From Candidatus Enterococcus courvalinii (lineage in GTDB: Bacteria; Bacillota; Bacilli; Lactobacillales; Enterococcaceae): DNA of 64,000 nucleotides. Position 1 is the stretch's first letter, and each line of letters begins with the position of its first letter. Below, one piece after another: positions 1 through 9,026 of the stretch. The position numbers were made by a program, and so were the translations under genes. The notes below the pieces were generated by a model. It saw only the letters and a program-made list of their open reading frames with translations. It made no database searches and was not told where the DNA came from. The stretch lies in assembly GCF_017315945.1 (NCBI RefSeq), contig NZ_JAFLWI010000019.1, positions 1 to 64,000 of the forward strand. The letters are read 5' to 3'.

Positions 1-27
1 TCGTAGGTTCGAGTCCTACTGCCGGAG
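1..27 (+). tRNA. tRNA-Asn, 3' part only (cut by window edge)
   Basis: The first 27 bases match the T-arm and 3' acceptor strand of the complete tRNA-Asn at 1879-1952, including the TGCCGGA acceptor strand and the G discriminator. The 5' part lies outside the window, so identity as tRNA-Asn rests on this match. Confidence 0.85.
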
Positions 28-31
28 TAAT

Positions 32-78
32 AAAAAAGAAGGAAGAAATCGTAATGATTTCTTCCTTCTTTTTTATTG
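32..78 (+). terminator. Rho-independent terminator after tRNA-Asn
   Basis: A long perfect hairpin (AAGAAGGAAGAAATC paired with GATTTCTTCCTTCTT around a short loop) is followed by a T-run. It ends the tRNA transcript. Confidence 0.85.
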
Positions 79-161
79 TATTAGTTGATGAAGCAAGTGA
101 CTCGCTATATTTATTAATATGTGTTAGCATTTTTTTGGAAGAATAAAGGAGGTTTTAAATA

Positions 162-524
162 ATGTATTTAAAAATTTCTACTGAAGCACAAGAACGATTA
201 CAAAAATATTTAGATGAAGAAGCAGTCGTGATTCTTGATCTCGATGATGGTGTAGGTGCATATTCTAAAATGGGAGTTTGCTCATTAGACACTAGTTTTC
301 GTCTATTGATTTTAGATAAAGCACAAAAAAAAGAAGACTATCAATTAGTTTTGGATAGTGATGTTGGCGAGCTTTATGTGAAAGACTACTCCAAAATGTA
401 TATGGACGAGGCAATGACTTTGTCTCTTGATACAAGACTAGGTGTATTCCAATTGTCGAGCCCCAGTGGTATGCTAGATAGCCATGTTCAATTAGTAGAT
501 CTTCGTCCTAATAAAATTGTGTGA
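162..524 (+). CDS. HesB/IscA-like iron-sulfur cluster biosynthesis family protein
   Basis: This 120-residue protein resembles the short A-type/HesB-like proteins annotated in enterococci and lactobacilli as iron-sulfur cluster biosynthesis family protein. A strong AAAGGAGG site precedes the ATG. The fold-like pattern of alternating strands is visible, but the three conserved cysteines of true IscA/SufA are absent; only Cys40 is present. A direct cluster scaffold role is therefore doubtful and the biochemical function is unknown. It stands alone between two terminators. Confidence 0.6.
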   Translation: MYLKISTEAQERLQKYLDEEAVVILDLDDGVGAYSKMGVCSLDTSFRLLILDKAQKKEDYQLVLDSDVGELYVKDYSKMYMDEAMTLSLDTRLGVFQLSSPSGMLDSHVQLVDLRPNKIV

Positions 525-545
525 CTCTTTAATTAAATAAGAAAA

Positions 546-583
546 ACTCTCTTATGCATAAACTTTTATACATAAGAGAGTTT
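546..583. terminator. Bidirectional terminator between convergent genes
   Basis: ACTCTCTTATGCATA pairs with TATACATAAGAGAGT. A-runs and T-runs flank the stem, so it can serve both the plus-strand gene at 162-524 and the minus-strand gene at 585-1217. Confidence 0.85.
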
Positions 584-584
584 T

Positions 585-1217
585 TTAGTTCAACAAACCA
601 CTGTCGATAAGAATGTAGATTCCTAATCCAATAAAGATGACCGGGATTAAAAATACTTGATGCCGCTTGAGTTCTTCTTTTATAAATGAAAGATTGGCTA
701 ATTTAAAACTTAGATAACACCAGATAGCAATCATAATCATAAATATAAGAATAGTTATGATTAAATCAATGAAAGAATACCTACTAAATAATGGAATATA
801 AATTCCGATATTATTTGAGCCATTGCCAATGGTCAAAAGAGTAACATTTAAAAAATGTGGTCGTAAGCCACTTGTTAATAGTTTTTCATCTGGGAGATCT
901 GTCTCGTCAGCTGAGGTTTCTTTCTCAATAAAAGAAGTTCTTTTTTTATTTTTAACAAAGTCAAACCAAGACTTAATTCCTAAAAAAATTGGGATGAAGC
1001 CCAACAAACCTAAATACTCTGTTTGTATACGATTCAAACTGTGGGAGGCTAAGATACTGATTAGAACTAAAAGCCCTACTCCCAAATATTGTCCAAAAAC
1101 AATATCTTTTTTCGATAAATTCTTCCCAACTTGAGAAAATAAAATGGTTAATATAAAAATATCATCAATGTTGGTGCTGATAAAAGAAATCAAACTGGTA
1201 GTAATTGTCGTAATCAC
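585..1217 (-). CDS. CadD-family cadmium resistance transporter
   Basis: The 210-residue integral membrane protein matches the CadD family (PF03596) by its early segment STNIDDIFILTILFSQV and the later NVTLLTIGNGSNNIGIY motif; five to six hydrophobic helices are visible. CadD proteins confer Cd2+ resistance, probably by export. The start is GTG, set by a GGAGG site eight bases upstream. A hydrophilic loop around residues 90-115 separates the two halves. No CadC/CadX-type regulator is seen next to it. The substrate is inferred from the family only. Confidence 0.75.
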   Translation of the reverse strand: MITTITTSLISFISTNIDDIFILTILFSQVGKNLSKKDIVFGQYLGVGLLVLISILASHSLNRIQTEYLGLLGFIPIFLGIKSWFDFVKNKKRTSFIEKETSADETDLPDEKLLTSGLRPHFLNVTLLTIGNGSNNIGIYIPLFSRYSFIDLIITILIFMIMIAIWCYLSFKLANLSFIKEELKRHQVFLIPVIFIGLGIYILIDSGLLN

Positions 1218-1495
1218 TGGAATACCTCCTCACATTTAAGGATAAATAATCTTATACTTAATTATAACGTTTTATTTAGTTGGTGTGCTAGTAAGAGAGG
1301 CACAACTACGAGATCAGATGATAGTTCATTTACTACGAAAAGTTTTGAGTGAAGATAGTTATAAATTGTAAGCATTGAAGCAAAATTAAAAATGGTTACG
1401 AGTTTTTAGTTGTTGTTTAGACTGTGATTTGCGTGGAGTGGAAGAGGATAGTTTAAAAGTAAATTTGATTTTGTGGACTTTTCGTGGGACAAAAT
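1218..1495. other. Non-coding stretch with no supported gene
   Basis: A short open stretch near 1280-1369 reads like the tail of a decayed gene, but it has no start and no recognisable match. I see no RNA gene or repeat here. The promoter of the minus-strand transporter must lie near 1235-1270. Confidence 0.4.
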
Positions 1496-1543
1496 AAAAA
1501 AATAGCACAGATACGTTGTTAAAACAACATATCGCGCTATTTT
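1496..1543 (-). terminator. Terminator downstream of tRNA-Thr
   Basis: Read on the minus strand, AAAATAGCGCGATATGTTG pairs with the following CAACGTATCTGTGCTATTTT and ends in a T-run, immediately after the tRNA. Confidence 0.8.
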
Positions 1544-1547
1544 ACAA

Positions 1548-1620
1548 AGCCACTTGACGGGCTTGAACCGTCGACCCCCACCTTACCATGGTGGTGCTCT
1601 ACCAGCTGAGCTAAAGCGGC
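1548..1620 (-). tRNA. tRNA-Thr (anticodon GGT)
   Basis: The minus strand folds as a 73-nt cloverleaf: acceptor GCCGCTT with AAGTGGC, D-arm with AGCTGGTAGAG, anticodon stem CCACC/GGTGG around loop ATGGTAA (anticodon GGT), and T-loop GGTTCAAGCCC. CCA is not encoded. Confidence 0.95.
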
Positions 1621-1834
1621 ATGAATATTTTCACAACTAATAGAATAGCGAAAATAATGAAATTTGTCAATCCTATTTATGGCGAAAAGTGGATGTAATA
1701 AATTAAAATAAGTCAGTGAGAGATTGATTTTCAATAGTGTTTTATGAAGGATAAGAGAGATTCGTTTGTTTAAAAAATAATGAAAAGAACGATAATTTTT
1801 TTAGCTAAAAATATAAAAAAAAACAAAAAAAGTC

Positions 1835-1863
1835 TTGCACGCGGTGAAATAAATTGCTATTAT
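1835..1863 (+). promoter_or_regulatory. Sigma-A promoter for tRNA-Asn
   Basis: TTGCAC and TATTAT are separated by exactly 17 bases and lie 15 bases upstream of the tRNA 5' end. Confidence 0.8.
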
Positions 1864-1878
1864 ATTCTTGTACTTGAT

Positions 1879-1952
1879 TCCGGCATAGCTCAGTTGGTAG
1901 TAGCGCATGACTGTTAATCATGATGTCGTAGGTTCGAGTCCTACTGCCGGAG
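1879..1952 (+). tRNA. tRNA-Asn (anticodon GTT)
   Basis: A complete 74-nt cloverleaf: acceptor TCCGGCA with TGCCGGA, D-loop AGTTGGTAG, anticodon loop containing GTT, and T-arm GGTTCGAGTCC. Its last 27 bases are identical to the partial tRNA at the window start. Confidence 0.96.
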
Positions 1953-1960
1953 TAAGAATA

Positions 1961-1994
1961 AAAAAACACAACTTTTTGAAGTTGTGTTTTTTTG
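1961..1994 (+). terminator. Terminator after tRNA-Asn
   Basis: AAACACAACTT pairs with AAGTTGTGTTT, followed by a run of T. Confidence 0.85.
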
Positions 1995-2102
1995 TTTTCA
2001 TTTAAATAGCTACTTACTAGGAAAGTCTGTTTGGCAGATTGTAATTAGTGGAGCAGAAGAGTAGAATGGTGATTGTATCATGGATTTGGAAAGGATGATT
2101 GG

Positions 2103-3431
2103 ATGTCAGCTATTACACCTGAGATGACAAAAAAGTTTGAGGAACAGTTTTTAGAAAATAATAAACAACAGGCGTTACAACGTACGGTTGTGAAAAATGG
2201 AATTTCTGCATCAGCAGAGAATATTTCTGCTCACGTTGCGAATACACCCGTATTTTCAATTGATTTAGCAACAGGGAATGTTGCCAATCAAAAACAATCT
2301 GGACGCTGCTGGATGTTTGCAGCATTGAATACGTTCCGTCATAAAATGCTTACGCAATTTCAATTAAAAGATTTTGAATTATCACAGAATTATACTTTTT
2401 TCTGGGATAAATATGAAAAAGCAAATTATTTCTATGAAAATGTTATTGCAACTGGTAAAGAGGACTTAACAAGTCGTAAAGTGGCTTTCTTGTTAGCAAC
2501 ACCACAACAAGATGGCGGGCAATGGGATATGATTGTTTCTTTATTCCAAAAATATGGAGTAGTACCTAAGTCTGTTATGCCAGAAAGCGCAAATAGTTCA
2601 AATTCTCGCGACTTAAATAATTATTTGAATAAAATCTTACGTAAAGATGCAGTTACTTTGCGGGAATTAGTTGCTAAAGGATCACCTGAAGCAGAAATAC
2701 AAGCTAAGAAAGAAGCAATGCTTAAAGAAGTCTATCAATTTTTGGCGATTTCACTAGGTACACCACCAGAATCTTTTGATTTTGAATACCGTGATGAAGA
2801 AAAAAATTACCATATTGACCAAAAACTAACACCAAAGACATTTTATGATAAGTATGTGGGTGTGAATTTGGATGACTATGTCAGCATCATTAATGCACCA
2901 ACTGAAGACAAGCCTTTTGAACGTTCATATACGGTTGAAATGTTAGGCAATGTCGTTGGTGGAAAAGAAGTTAAATATTTAAATGTGGATATGCCAACAT
3001 TTAAAAAATTAGCGATTGCACAATTAGAACAAGGGGAATCTGTTTGGTTTGGTTGTGATGTAGGTCAATCTTCAACTAGAGATAGTGGGATCATGGCGTT
3101 AGATGCGTATGACATGAATGATTTATTCGATGTCGATTTTACAATGACTAAAGCTGAACGCTTAGATTTTGGTGAAAGCTTGATGACCCATGCAATGGTC
3201 TTAACTGGCGTTGATCTAGTGGACGATAAATCAACTAAGTGGAAAGTTGAAAATAGTTGGGGAGAAAAAGTTGGAACAAAAGGTTTCTTTGTAATGAGTG
3301 ATGAATGGATGGATGAGTATACTTATCAAATCGTTGTTCGAAAAGATTTATTGACGAAAGAACAACTCGAAGCATTCAATGCAGAACCAATTGTTTTAGC
3401 ACCTTGGGATCCAATGGGCGCTTTAGCTTAA
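2103..3431 (+). CDS. pepC: Aminopeptidase C (bleomycin hydrolase family, C1B)
   Basis: This cytoplasmic cysteine aminopeptidase removes N-terminal residues from peptides. The papain-like catalytic triad is visible: Cys69 in QSGRCWMFA, His363 in THAMVL and Asn384 in ENSWG. The 442-residue length is typical of lactic acid bacterial PepC. An in-frame TTG lies 30 bases upstream, but ATG 2103 is preceded by GGAAAGGA and gives the usual N-terminus MSAIT. The C-terminal residues ending in GALA match the C-terminal arm that gates the active site in this family. It is monocistronic, with its own terminator. Confidence 0.95.
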   Translation: MSAITPEMTKKFEEQFLENNKQQALQRTVVKNGISASAENISAHVANTPVFSIDLATGNVANQKQSGRCWMFAALNTFRHKMLTQFQLKDFELSQNYTFFWDKYEKANYFYENVIATGKEDLTSRKVAFLLATPQQDGGQWDMIVSLFQKYGVVPKSVMPESANSSNSRDLNNYLNKILRKDAVTLRELVAKGSPEAEIQAKKEAMLKEVYQFLAISLGTPPESFDFEYRDEEKNYHIDQKLTPKTFYDKYVGVNLDDYVSIINAPTEDKPFERSYTVEMLGNVVGGKEVKYLNVDMPTFKKLAIAQLEQGESVWFGCDVGQSSTRDSGIMALDAYDMNDLFDVDFTMTKAERLDFGESLMTHAMVLTGVDLVDDKSTKWKVENSWGEKVGTKGFFVMSDEWMDEYTYQIVVRKDLLTKEQLEAFNAEPIVLAPWDPMGALA

Positions 3432-3473
3432 TCAAATAAATACGAGACTTGAATACTCAGTTATCGAGGATTC

Positions 3474-3530
3474 GAAAAAATCCCGTTTAGACAAATCATT
3501 TACTTGGTTTGCTCTGAACGGGATTTTTTT
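3474..3530 (+). terminator. Terminator after pepC
   Basis: AAAAAATCCCGTT pairs with AACGGGATTTTTT across a loop of about 30 bases. Confidence 0.8.
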
Positions 3531-3660
3531 GTTTTGGTTTCAATCGAGGAACAACGTTTTTTTAATCAGCTATGCTATAATTTTTAATAACAGAAAAATT
3601 AAACGAATGCTGTTGGCAACTGAGGAGTGAAAGGGCTGAGTTATTTAGGGGGTAAATAAG

Positions 3661-4494
3661 ATGGAAATTCAATCCGTGCTAAAAGAATTAAATTTAACTG
3701 GTAAAGTTGTACCAATTGTTGGTGGTGATGTCAATCAGGCATATCGAATTGAAGAACAAACGAGAACTTATTTTCTAAAGATTCATCCAAAAGTCAAACG
3801 TCGTTTTTTTGAGGTAGAAGTGAATGGACTGAAGGAATTGGCGCCTTATGTCCGAGTTCCTGAAACCTATTTATTAGGGGAAACAATCGATGGAGCTTAC
3901 CTATTAATGGAATGGATCGAGCCTGGAAGTGGGAATCAGAAAGACTTAGGACGTGCCTTGGCAACAGTTCATCAAGCAACGGCACCGCAATTTGGTTTTT
4001 ATGAAGATAATTATTTAGGTATTTTGGAACAAACGAATACTTTCGAAGAAAATTGGTGGACTTTTTTCTTTAAGAATCGCTTAGAAAAACAACTCACGAT
4101 TGCAGAAGCGAACAATCATTGGAATCATTGGCGACAAGAAAAGTTTTTCCGATTCAAAGAAGCTTTTTTGCGGGATGTCGGGAAGCAAAAGATTATCCCA
4201 AGCCTCTTGCATGGCGACCTATGGAGTGGTAATGTTTTCTTTGACCAACAAGGACATCCGGTGTTGATTGACCCAGCTGTTTCATATGGTAATCGCGAGC
4301 AGGATATAGCAATGAGTCAACTATTTGGAGGGTTCCGCCCTGAATTTTTAGTAGGCTATCAAGAACTAAATCCACTGGATAAAGGCTGGAAGGAACGTTT
4401 ACCGGTCTATCAGTTATATTATTTACTTGCTCACTTGAATATGTTTGGCGAAAGTTATGGCGCGCAAGTTGATCAATTATTAGTTAGGAAGTAA
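3661..4494 (+). CDS. Fructosamine kinase family protein (aminoglycoside phosphotransferase fold)
   Basis: The 277-residue protein belongs to the fructosamine/ketosamine-3-kinase family (PF03881). The kinase catalytic loop HGDLWSGN starts at His184, with the metal-binding LIDP at Asp204, followed by the family-typical NREQDIAMSQLFGGF stretch. Family members phosphorylate ketoamines on glycated amines or proteins so that these decompose. The exact bacterial substrate is not known here. A TATAAT at 3576-3581 gives a promoter. The next gene starts 15 bases downstream, so the two are probably co-transcribed. Confidence 0.85.
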   Translation: MEIQSVLKELNLTGKVVPIVGGDVNQAYRIEEQTRTYFLKIHPKVKRRFFEVEVNGLKELAPYVRVPETYLLGETIDGAYLLMEWIEPGSGNQKDLGRALATVHQATAPQFGFYEDNYLGILEQTNTFEENWWTFFFKNRLEKQLTIAEANNHWNHWRQEKFFRFKEAFLRDVGKQKIIPSLLHGDLWSGNVFFDQQGHPVLIDPAVSYGNREQDIAMSQLFGGFRPEFLVGYQELNPLDKGWKERLPVYQLYYLLAHLNMFGESYGAQVDQLLVRK

Positions 4495-4509
4495 GAGGAG
4501 GATAATTTT

Positions 4510-5247
4510 TTGGCAAAGAAATATTCCAGAAAACATGAAGTAGCATATTACGAATGTGATATTAATCAAACGATGACTTTTCCAGCTATGCTAGGGGTCG
4601 TTATTAAAACATCAGAGGATCAAAGTGATTCACTGGGAAGAAGCAGTGACTTTATCAAAAACTTTGGGTTAACATGGGTAATCACTAATTATTCGATGGA
4701 AATTACACGACTTCCACGAGTAGGTGAAATCATCAATGTGACAACTCAAGCAATGGAGTACAATAAATATTTTTGTTATCGAAATTTCTGGATTCATGAT
4801 GAAGCAGGAAATGAATTAGTAAAGATTGATTCTGTGTTTGTTTTGATGGACTTTGTGAACCGAAAAATGAGTAGTGTTAATGAAGAAATCATCGCACCTT
4901 TTGAAAGTGAAAAAATCAAAAAAATCAAAAGACAACCTAAGATCGAAAAAATTGAGGCAGGTTTCATGTTACCTTATCGCGTTCGATTTTATGACATTGA
5001 TAGCAATCAACATGTGAATAATGCAATGTATTTTAACTGGATGATTGATGTTTTGGGACGTGATTTCTTAACAACACATGTACCAAAAAGTGTCGTGATT
5101 CGCTTTGATAAAGAGGTTGAGTATGGTCACGAAATCGAAAGTCATTTTGAACAAGTTTCTGTGGAAAATGGGGTTAAAACGAGACATGAAATTCGAATGC
5201 AGGATCAAGTTTACTGCGAAGCGAATATCATGTGGGAAAATAAATAA
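4510..5247 (+). CDS. Acyl-ACP thioesterase
   Basis: This 245-residue double hot-dog protein (PF01643) hydrolyses acyl-ACP to free fatty acid. The two repeats are visible: the first begins KHEVAYYECDINQTMTFPAM, the second RVRFYDIDSNQHVNNAMYFNW with the conserved D-x-N-x-H-V-N-N signature. The start is TTG at 4510, eight to nine bases after GGAGG; no ATG fits the N-terminus. It probably forms an operon with the upstream kinase-like gene. Confidence 0.9.
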   Translation: MAKKYSRKHEVAYYECDINQTMTFPAMLGVVIKTSEDQSDSLGRSSDFIKNFGLTWVITNYSMEITRLPRVGEIINVTTQAMEYNKYFCYRNFWIHDEAGNELVKIDSVFVLMDFVNRKMSSVNEEIIAPFESEKIKKIKRQPKIEKIEAGFMLPYRVRFYDIDSNQHVNNAMYFNWMIDVLGRDFLTTHVPKSVVIRFDKEVEYGHEIESHFEQVSVENGVKTRHEIRMQDQVYCEANIMWENK

Positions 5248-5250
5248 TGA

Positions 5251-5298
5251 AAAAGAGGTTGGAATGTACGAAATGTACAGTTATTCCAGCCTCTTTTT
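5251..5298 (+). terminator. Terminator between convergent thioesterase and asparaginase genes
   Basis: AAAAAGAGGTTGGAAT pairs with ATTCCAGCCTCTTTTT. Confidence 0.85.
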
Positions 5299-5310
5299 AG
5301 TTTAATTTCT

Positions 5311-6279
5311 TTAATTATGAATAAATGTAACTAATTCTTTCCCAGCAAGACCATAGTTGAGTGCAATTAATAGTTTTAATCGTGCTTTTTGACTATTGAT
5401 GCTATCACAAAAAATCACACCCATATCTTCCAGCTCCTTACCACCACCGGCGTAATCATAGACTGGTTCAGCAATCCCATTAAAACATCTTGAAACAAGA
5501 ACTACTGGAATTTTTTGAATGAGTAGTTTTTTTAATGCAGCAAGTGTTTGTGGTGGAAGATTTCCTGCACCAAGGGCTTCAATGACTAACCCATCGACTT
5601 TGGTGTGAGCCAATGCTTCAATCAATTCTCCGTGCATTCCTGCATAGGCTTTTACAATAGGAATCACACCATCAACTGTGCCAATATCTAAGTGATGAGT
5701 AGGCAAGAGTTCTTGCATAAAAAGAATTCGATTCTTAGTAACTAAACCAATTGGGCCTAAGGTTGGTGTTCGGAAAGTGGCTACGTTCGTGGTATGTGTT
5801 TTAGTGACATAGCGTGCGGAATGAATCTCATCATTCATCACAATCAGGACGCCTTTATCTTTTGCTTCAGCACAACTAGCTACTCGTATCGCACTTTCAA
5901 AATTATATAAGCCGTCACTACCAAGTTCATTACTAGAGCGCATCGCACCTGTTAAGACAATCGGAAGTTGCTCACCAATCGTTGTATCTAAAAAGAAAGC
6001 TGTTTCTTCTAATGTATCTGTTCCGTGAGTAATGACGACACCTGTTACTCCAGCTTTGATTGCTTCTTGAATCCGATTTTTCAAAATCAACATATGATTT
6101 GGCATGATGTGTGGAGAGGGAAGATTAAAGATATCTTCAACTAATAACTCCACATTTTCAGGGATTTCGATTTCCGCATCCATTAATGGATTGGCAACAT
6201 CGGGACTGACGCCACCGGTTAAAACATTTTCTTTCATGGCGATTGTTCCGCCAGTGTGTAGTACAAGAATTTTTTTCAT
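5311..6279 (-). CDS. ansA: L-asparaginase (type I-like)
   Basis: The enzyme hydrolyses L-asparagine to aspartate and ammonia. Both threonine motifs are present: TGGTIAM at residues 9-15 and HGTDTLEET at 85-93. The catalytic Lys of the T-T-D-K set is probably in the YVTKTHTTN segment. There is no signal peptide, so it is cytoplasmic. AAGGA lies before the ATG. The 322-residue length is usual. It is transcribed divergently from the DUF72 gene. The symbol ansA is by family and not proven to be the orthologue. Confidence 0.9.
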   Translation of the reverse strand: MKKILVLHTGGTIAMKENVLTGGVSPDVANPLMDAEIEIPENVELLVEDIFNLPSPHIMPNHMLILKNRIQEAIKAGVTGVVITHGTDTLEETAFFLDTTIGEQLPIVLTGAMRSSNELGSDGLYNFESAIRVASCAEAKDKGVLIVMNDEIHSARYVTKTHTTNVATFRTPTLGPIGLVTKNRILFMQELLPTHHLDIGTVDGVIPIVKAYAGMHGELIEALAHTKVDGLVIEALGAGNLPPQTLAALKKLLIQKIPVVLVSRCFNGIAEPVYDYAGGGKELEDMGVIFCDSINSQKARLKLLIALNYGLAGKELVTFIHN

Positions 6280-6431
6280 TCGACGACTTCCTTACCAATA
6301 ATTTTGCATAGAGTTTCATGCTTATTGTATACTATATAAAAGAGTTTTGCTATCTATGAAAACAAGTGAGATTTGGTTGATTCTGTTGATAAAAAGACAA
6401 ATAAAAGGCTGTGCTTACGGAAGTGTTAGAT

Positions 6432-6485
6432 AACTCAACTTATTTTCTGCTATCTTAGCGGGAAAATGCAGTTGAGTTTTTCATT
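6432..6485 (+). terminator. Inverted repeat with T-tail ahead of the DUF72 gene
   Basis: AACTCAACT (6432-6440) pairs with AGTTGAGTT (6470-6478), followed by T-rich sequence. It lies between divergent promoters, so it could be an attenuator or a relic terminator. Confidence 0.4.
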
Positions 6486-6527
6486 TTTAGGAAACTTTTT
6501 TGTTAAAACAAATTAGGAGGAAAGTAG

Positions 6528-7361
6528 ATGATCCGTATAGGTCTGACCTCGTTTAAAGAACATGATAAATTAACCGGTAAAAAAAATAATACATTATTTG
6601 AGTATGCAGCGTTCTTACCACTTGTTGAATTAGACACCGCTTATTATGGAATACCAAGGAAAACATCTGTTGAAAAATGGATCCAAGAAGTGCCTGATTC
6701 CTTTCGTTTCGTGGTAAAAGCTTACCAAGGTATTAGTGGTCAAGGAAACTGGCAAGACTATTATCAATCTGAAGAAGAAATGATTGATAAGTTTTTAGAT
6801 GTAATGAAGCCGATGATTGATGCTGGTAAATTATTTTGTTTTTTGATCCAATTTCCTGCTTCATTTAAATGTACCAAAGAAAGTGTGGCGTATTTACGCA
6901 AGTTGCATGTTTGGTTCAAGGATTTGCCTGTTGCAATCGAATTACGTGACTATTCTTGGTATAGCGAAAACTATTTAGAACGAACACATAAATTTATGCG
7001 ACGTGCGCAATTTTCATTAGCAATCATCGATGAGCCACAACTATTGAATGCAACGGTTCCTAGAGATCTATTTGTCACGAATGAGACATTTACTTTATTT
7101 CGTTTTCACGGTCGTAATGTGCAAGGATGGCAAGCAAACGACGCAGATTGGCGAAAGAAGAGAACACTTTATCGTTATTCTAATGAAGAGCTAGAAGAGT
7201 TAGCAAAAGAAATCATCAGTTTAAAGGACGAGACGCAGGACATTGGGATTATTTTCAATAATAATTCTGGCGGAGATGCGGCTGAAAATGCGTTGACATT
7301 ACAACATATTTTGGGACTTAAACCAGAGGGACTAAACCCAACCCAAATTGACTTATTCTAA
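6528..7361 (+). CDS. DUF72 (YecE-like) protein
   Basis: The 277-residue protein shows the DUF72 pattern: an N-terminal IGLTSFKEH, then LVELDTAYYGIPRKTSVEKW, a VAIELRDYSWY strand and a FRFHGRN motif near residue 198. The family folds as a TIM barrel, and its reaction is not established. An AGGAGGAAAG site precedes the ATG. The HAD gene follows after 17 bases and the MazG-like gene after that, which suggests a three-gene transcript. Confidence 0.85.
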   Translation: MIRIGLTSFKEHDKLTGKKNNTLFEYAAFLPLVELDTAYYGIPRKTSVEKWIQEVPDSFRFVVKAYQGISGQGNWQDYYQSEEEMIDKFLDVMKPMIDAGKLFCFLIQFPASFKCTKESVAYLRKLHVWFKDLPVAIELRDYSWYSENYLERTHKFMRRAQFSLAIIDEPQLLNATVPRDLFVTNETFTLFRFHGRNVQGWQANDADWRKKRTLYRYSNEELEELAKEIISLKDETQDIGIIFNNNSGGDAAENALTLQHILGLKPEGLNPTQIDLF

Positions 7362-7378
7362 GAAGGAGTCTAAGACAA

Positions 7379-8224
7379 ATGATTAAAGCAATCTTTTTTG
7401 ATATCGATGGGACACTTGTCAATAGTCATTCAAAAGTGCTTGCGTCAACAAAAAAGGCAATCCAAGAGGCTCAAAAGCAAGGAATTTTATGTGGGGTAGC
7501 TACGGGACGAAGCCCAGTACGATTAGAGGAAATGTTGGATGGATTGGCTCTTGATATGTATGTGGTCTACAATGGGCAACTTGTTTTTACAGCAAAAGAA
7601 ACAATTGTCAGTCGACCGTTTACGCCAGCTGTTTTGCAAAAAATCGTTACTTTTTCAGATGAAAACCATCGACAAATTTTATTTGGCGGAAGAAATCGAT
7701 TAGAAGGATCGTCTACGATGCTTCTTGCCCAATCAATGAATATCAAACGGCTAGTTGCTTTATTACCAAAAAAATTTCCAGTCCGTTTATTAAAAAAATT
7801 ATTGCAACTTTTTAGTCCTCATCGGCAAAAAGAACGTTATGAAGCTTTACCAATCCTGAAGGAACCAGTTTATCAATGTATTTTATTGAGTGCAGAGTCG
7901 GAGCAACAAAAATTAAGTAAAGCTTTCCCTGAGTGTACGTTTCAACGTTCCAATACTTATACAGTTGATATGATTCCTAAGGGCGGTTCCAAATTGTTAG
8001 GAATTCGAGCCTTTGCCAAAGCAAAAGGCATTGAAATGTCAGAAATCATGGCTTTTGGTGATCATTTTAACGATGTAGAGATGTTAAAAGGCGTTGGTAT
8101 TGGTGTCGCAATGGGAAATGGGCAACCAAGTGTAAAAGCAGTCGCAGATTATATCACGCAAACAAACGATCAAGCTGGCATCTTCACAGCACTTCAATAC
8201 TTTGGAATCGGAACGTCAAAATAA
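7379..8224 (+). CDS. Cof-type HAD-family phosphatase
   Basis: The 281-residue haloacid dehalogenase phosphatase begins with motif I, FDIDGTL (residues 7-13). It has a C2-type cap in the middle and the closing motif GDHFNDVEML near residue 228. Cof-like enzymes dephosphorylate small sugar phosphates, nucleotides or cofactors; the substrate cannot be read from the sequence. An AAGGAG site lies ahead of the ATG. It sits between the DUF72 and MazG-like genes. Confidence 0.88.
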   Translation: MIKAIFFDIDGTLVNSHSKVLASTKKAIQEAQKQGILCGVATGRSPVRLEEMLDGLALDMYVVYNGQLVFTAKETIVSRPFTPAVLQKIVTFSDENHRQILFGGRNRLEGSSTMLLAQSMNIKRLVALLPKKFPVRLLKKLLQLFSPHRQKERYEALPILKEPVYQCILLSAESEQQKLSKAFPECTFQRSNTYTVDMIPKGGSKLLGIRAFAKAKGIEMSEIMAFGDHFNDVEMLKGVGIGVAMGNGQPSVKAVADYITQTNDQAGIFTALQYFGIGTSK

Positions 8225-8257
8225 CCAGTTTAGGATTCGTGTAAGGAGAGAACAAAT

Positions 8258-8809
8258 ATGTCAGAAAAAACGCCTTTTGAACAAGTAGAAGAATTTCATG
8301 CAGTATTTGATCCAAGAAAACCAAAGCAACCCACACCATTTACAGAACAAGAAGCGATTTATCGTGCAGGATTCAAAGTAGAAGAATTAGTTGAACTGAT
8401 TGCTGCAACAACCAACGGGCAAAAAGAGCAACTCCATCTGGCTGTCCAACAGCTCCATGAAGCAATCGACCAAGCAGAACAAAAAATGTTGAAAAAAGAA
8501 CACTGGGGTCAGCAACCACTAATTGAACAAGTCGATGCACTAACAGATATCTTGTACTTTACTTATGGATCATTTTCACTTTTGGGTGTGGATCCAACGA
8601 ACATCTTTGACATTGTGCATCAAGCAAATATGGGGAAACTTTTTCCAGATAATAAACCACATTACCATCCAGTGACCAACAAAGTACTGAAACCTGAAAA
8701 TTGGGAGAAAGATTTTGCGCCTGAACCTCGAATCAGACAAGAAATCACAAAGCAAATTGCTCAAGCACAACAAAAAAACATCGAAAAAAAGGAACTAGTT
8801 TCTGATTAA
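8258..8809 (+). CDS. MazG/PRA-PH-like all-alpha pyrophosphohydrolase
   Basis: The 183-residue protein is predominantly helical. It shows the metal-binding pattern of the all-alpha NTP pyrophosphatase superfamily: EEL..LIAA near residues 47-54 and EQVDALTDILYFTYG near 88-102, followed by DIVHQANMGKL. Such enzymes hydrolyse nucleoside triphosphates or phosphoribosyl-ATP. No histidine biosynthesis genes are nearby, so a house-cleaning NTP role is more likely. It is the last gene of the 6528-8809 group. Confidence 0.7.
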   Translation: MSEKTPFEQVEEFHAVFDPRKPKQPTPFTEQEAIYRAGFKVEELVELIAATTNGQKEQLHLAVQQLHEAIDQAEQKMLKKEHWGQQPLIEQVDALTDILYFTYGSFSLLGVDPTNIFDIVHQANMGKLFPDNKPHYHPVTNKVLKPENWEKDFAPEPRIRQEITKQIAQAQQKNIEKKELVSD

Positions 8810-9026
8810 ATTCAATTCAGAACAGAAATTAAATAACCAAAATAGCGTTATGTTTTCCTTAGACAAAAATGAAAGATTTTTTTCTAAGTTAGTGAATGCT
8901 CGAAAAGAGTGTGCTATAATCTAAGATAGATGTCTTTTTACACGAAAGATTACTATTGGTTTTTATGCGTGAAAGAATGTTATTTCGTGCGTAAAGAGAT
9001 GCACATTGAAAACGGAGGAACCTTAA

